Origin: Pedosphaera sp.
GTDB lineage: Bacteria; Verrucomicrobiota; Verrucomicrobiia; Limisphaerales; UBA9464
Reading direction: 5' to 3'
Length of the DNA stretch: 6,863 nt
Assembly: GCA_009695405.1 (NCBI GenBank)
Contig: SIAZ01000193.1
Coordinates: 1 to 6,863, forward strand
Below, piece after piece: positions 6,364-6,863 of this stretch (positions are counted from its first letter, which is position 1; each line of letters opens with the position of its first letter). The notes under the pieces were generated by a model. The model ran no database searches. It saw only the letters and a program-made list of their open reading frames with translations, and was not told the origin of the DNA. The position numbers and the translations under genes are program-made.

Positions 6364-6417
6364 TGAGACTTGAGTTTAGCGGTTAAACGGGGGGAAATCG
6401 GAGCAAATTCTGCTTAC

Positions 6418-6519
6418 TCATGAATGCCGCGACCGACCGCGCACTATCTCGAAACCGCTCAACATCGAGGCCACACCCATGCCCCAAGCTTCCGACTCGG
6501 GAACTGCGGTGACCGAGCC
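6418..6519 (-). pseudogene. Relic of a PEP-CTERM sorting tail
   Basis: The minus strand reads GSVTAVPESEAWGMGVASML followed by a short hydrophobic piece, then VRGRSRHS and a TGA at 6418-6420. This matches the layout of an exosortase sorting signal: VPEP-x-x-W, a hydrophobic segment, an Arg-rich end and the stop. PEP has become PES, the hydrophobic span is short and contains Glu, and no long open frame leads into it. An overlapping frame just upstream reads LRFFAW, which may be a frameshifted scrap of the same gene. Best seen as the worn 3' end of a lost surface-protein gene; chance similarity is possible. Confidence 0.42.
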
Positions 6520-6766
6520 ATGCAAAGAACCGTAACTCCTCAGGTGCCCCCTCAATCCGCGGTGTGACCTAGGGGTACCTAAGCAGTTACTTTAGGAACG
6601 TTCGGAAAAGGCACCCCTCTGAAACCGTTTCTAGCGAGCGATCAAGAAAACAAAAGGTTCAAGGCTAAGGAGACAAAGGAGGAAGCCTCCTCTCAGGAAC
6701 AAGCTAAACAAGGACCAGTGAGGTTGCTTCGATTTCTCGGACGGAGAGTAAGAGGAATCCTGTACC
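6520..6766. other. Non-coding stretch before the transposase, with a GC hairpin
   Basis: No gene is seen. An exact 6-bp inverted repeat, AGGAGG (6677-6682) with CCTCCT (6686-6691), loop AAG, has no T-run after it and is not a standard terminator. CCTAA (6578-6582) and TTAGG (6592-6596) form a weaker inverted repeat. The left end of the insertion sequence should lie somewhere in the last 150 bases. Confidence 0.35.
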
Positions 6767-6863
6767 ATGGAATCCATCATCAAAGACTCCCCTACAAAAA
6801 CGCGCCGGAAGTTCGATAAATCGTTCAAATGCGAGGTCGTTCGCAACTGGTTATCGAGCGGTA
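6719..6863 (+). mobile_element. Left part of an IS3-family insertion sequence (left boundary uncertain)
   Basis: The transposase OrfA start at 6767 implies an insertion sequence that extends beyond the right edge. IS3 elements begin with TG and usually place OrfA some 40-100 bases inside the left end. TGAGGTTGCTTCGATTTCTC from 6719 is a reasonable candidate for the terminal repeat, but the partner repeat and the target duplication are outside the window, so the boundary is a guess. Confidence 0.4.
6767..6863 (+). CDS. IS3-family transposase OrfA, N-terminus (3' end outside the window)
   Basis: The first 32 codons read MESIIKDSPTKTRRKF and continue DKSFKCEVVRNWLSSG. The block RRKF-[DS]-x-x-FK-x-E-[AV]-V-x-x-W is the start of the helix-turn-helix DNA-binding protein (HTH_Tnp_1/OrfA) of IS3 and IS911-like elements, which recognises the terminal repeats and is joined to OrfB by programmed frameshifting. 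The ATG is preceded by AGAGGA at 6751-6756, ten bases upstream. Whether OrfB and the right end are intact cannot be seen. Confidence 0.8.
   Translation, partial: MESIIKDSPTKTRRKFDKSFKCEVVRNWLSSG

Noticed and set aside
6677..6691. Intrinsic terminator before the transposase
   Set aside because: The stem is GC-containing and exact, but it is only 6 bp and no T-run follows on either strand.
6631..6846. A 71-codon minus-strand frame with a hydrophobic stretch
   Set aside because: It is antisense to the transposase start and its leader, and the hydrophobic run comes from the purine-rich plus strand. There is no family motif.

Overview
The window most resembles a chromosome segment from a Verrucomicrobia-type (PVC group) bacterium. 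This rests on three things: a pseudopilin with the N-terminal signal and Trp-rich C-terminus common in that phylum, a large secreted propeller/helical-toroid protein of the kind found in Verrucomicrobia, Planctomycetes and Bacteroidetes, and a relic of a PEP-CTERM sorting signal. No RNA gene, CRISPR array or complete mobile element was seen. The phylum is inferred from gene types, not from a marker gene.

Layout. Positions 2-106 (+) hold the last 34 codons of an unrecognised gene, followed by about 335 bases without a convincing gene. At 442-1254 (-) lies an intact RluA-type pseudouridine synthase. It is divergent from a type II secretion-like pseudopilin at 1394-2161 (+). Next is a small secreted Arg/Thr/Ser-rich protein at 2213-2698 (+), built on an exact 24-residue period. 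Convergent to it, 2786-5074 (-) encodes a 762-residue exported protein with an N-terminal beta-propeller and a C-terminal alpha/alpha-barrel-like half. Upstream on the same strand, 5155-5947 (-) is a small secreted protein gene that appears to be split by a one-base frameshift at a six-G run.

The last 900 bases look like a graveyard. At 5961-6363 (+) there is a decayed toxin-antitoxin-like pair: the C-terminus of a DUF433 antitoxin, overlapping by ATGA a DUF5615 (PIN-like) gene that carries one frameshift and one nonsense codon. At 6418-6519 (-) there is a worn PEP-CTERM-like tail. From 6767 (+) the N-terminus of an IS3-family transposase OrfA runs off the window. Decay next to an insertion sequence suggests an accretion site that is losing genes.

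No single pathway links the intact genes. The pseudouridine synthase is housekeeping RNA modification. The other intact genes (pseudopilin, repeat protein, propeller protein) are all predicted to be exported or envelope-associated, as is the split gene. I did not find a convincing new defence or mobile system. The most unusual items are the 24-residue repeat protein, the frameshifted secreted gene, and the doubly inactivated toxin-antitoxin-like relic.
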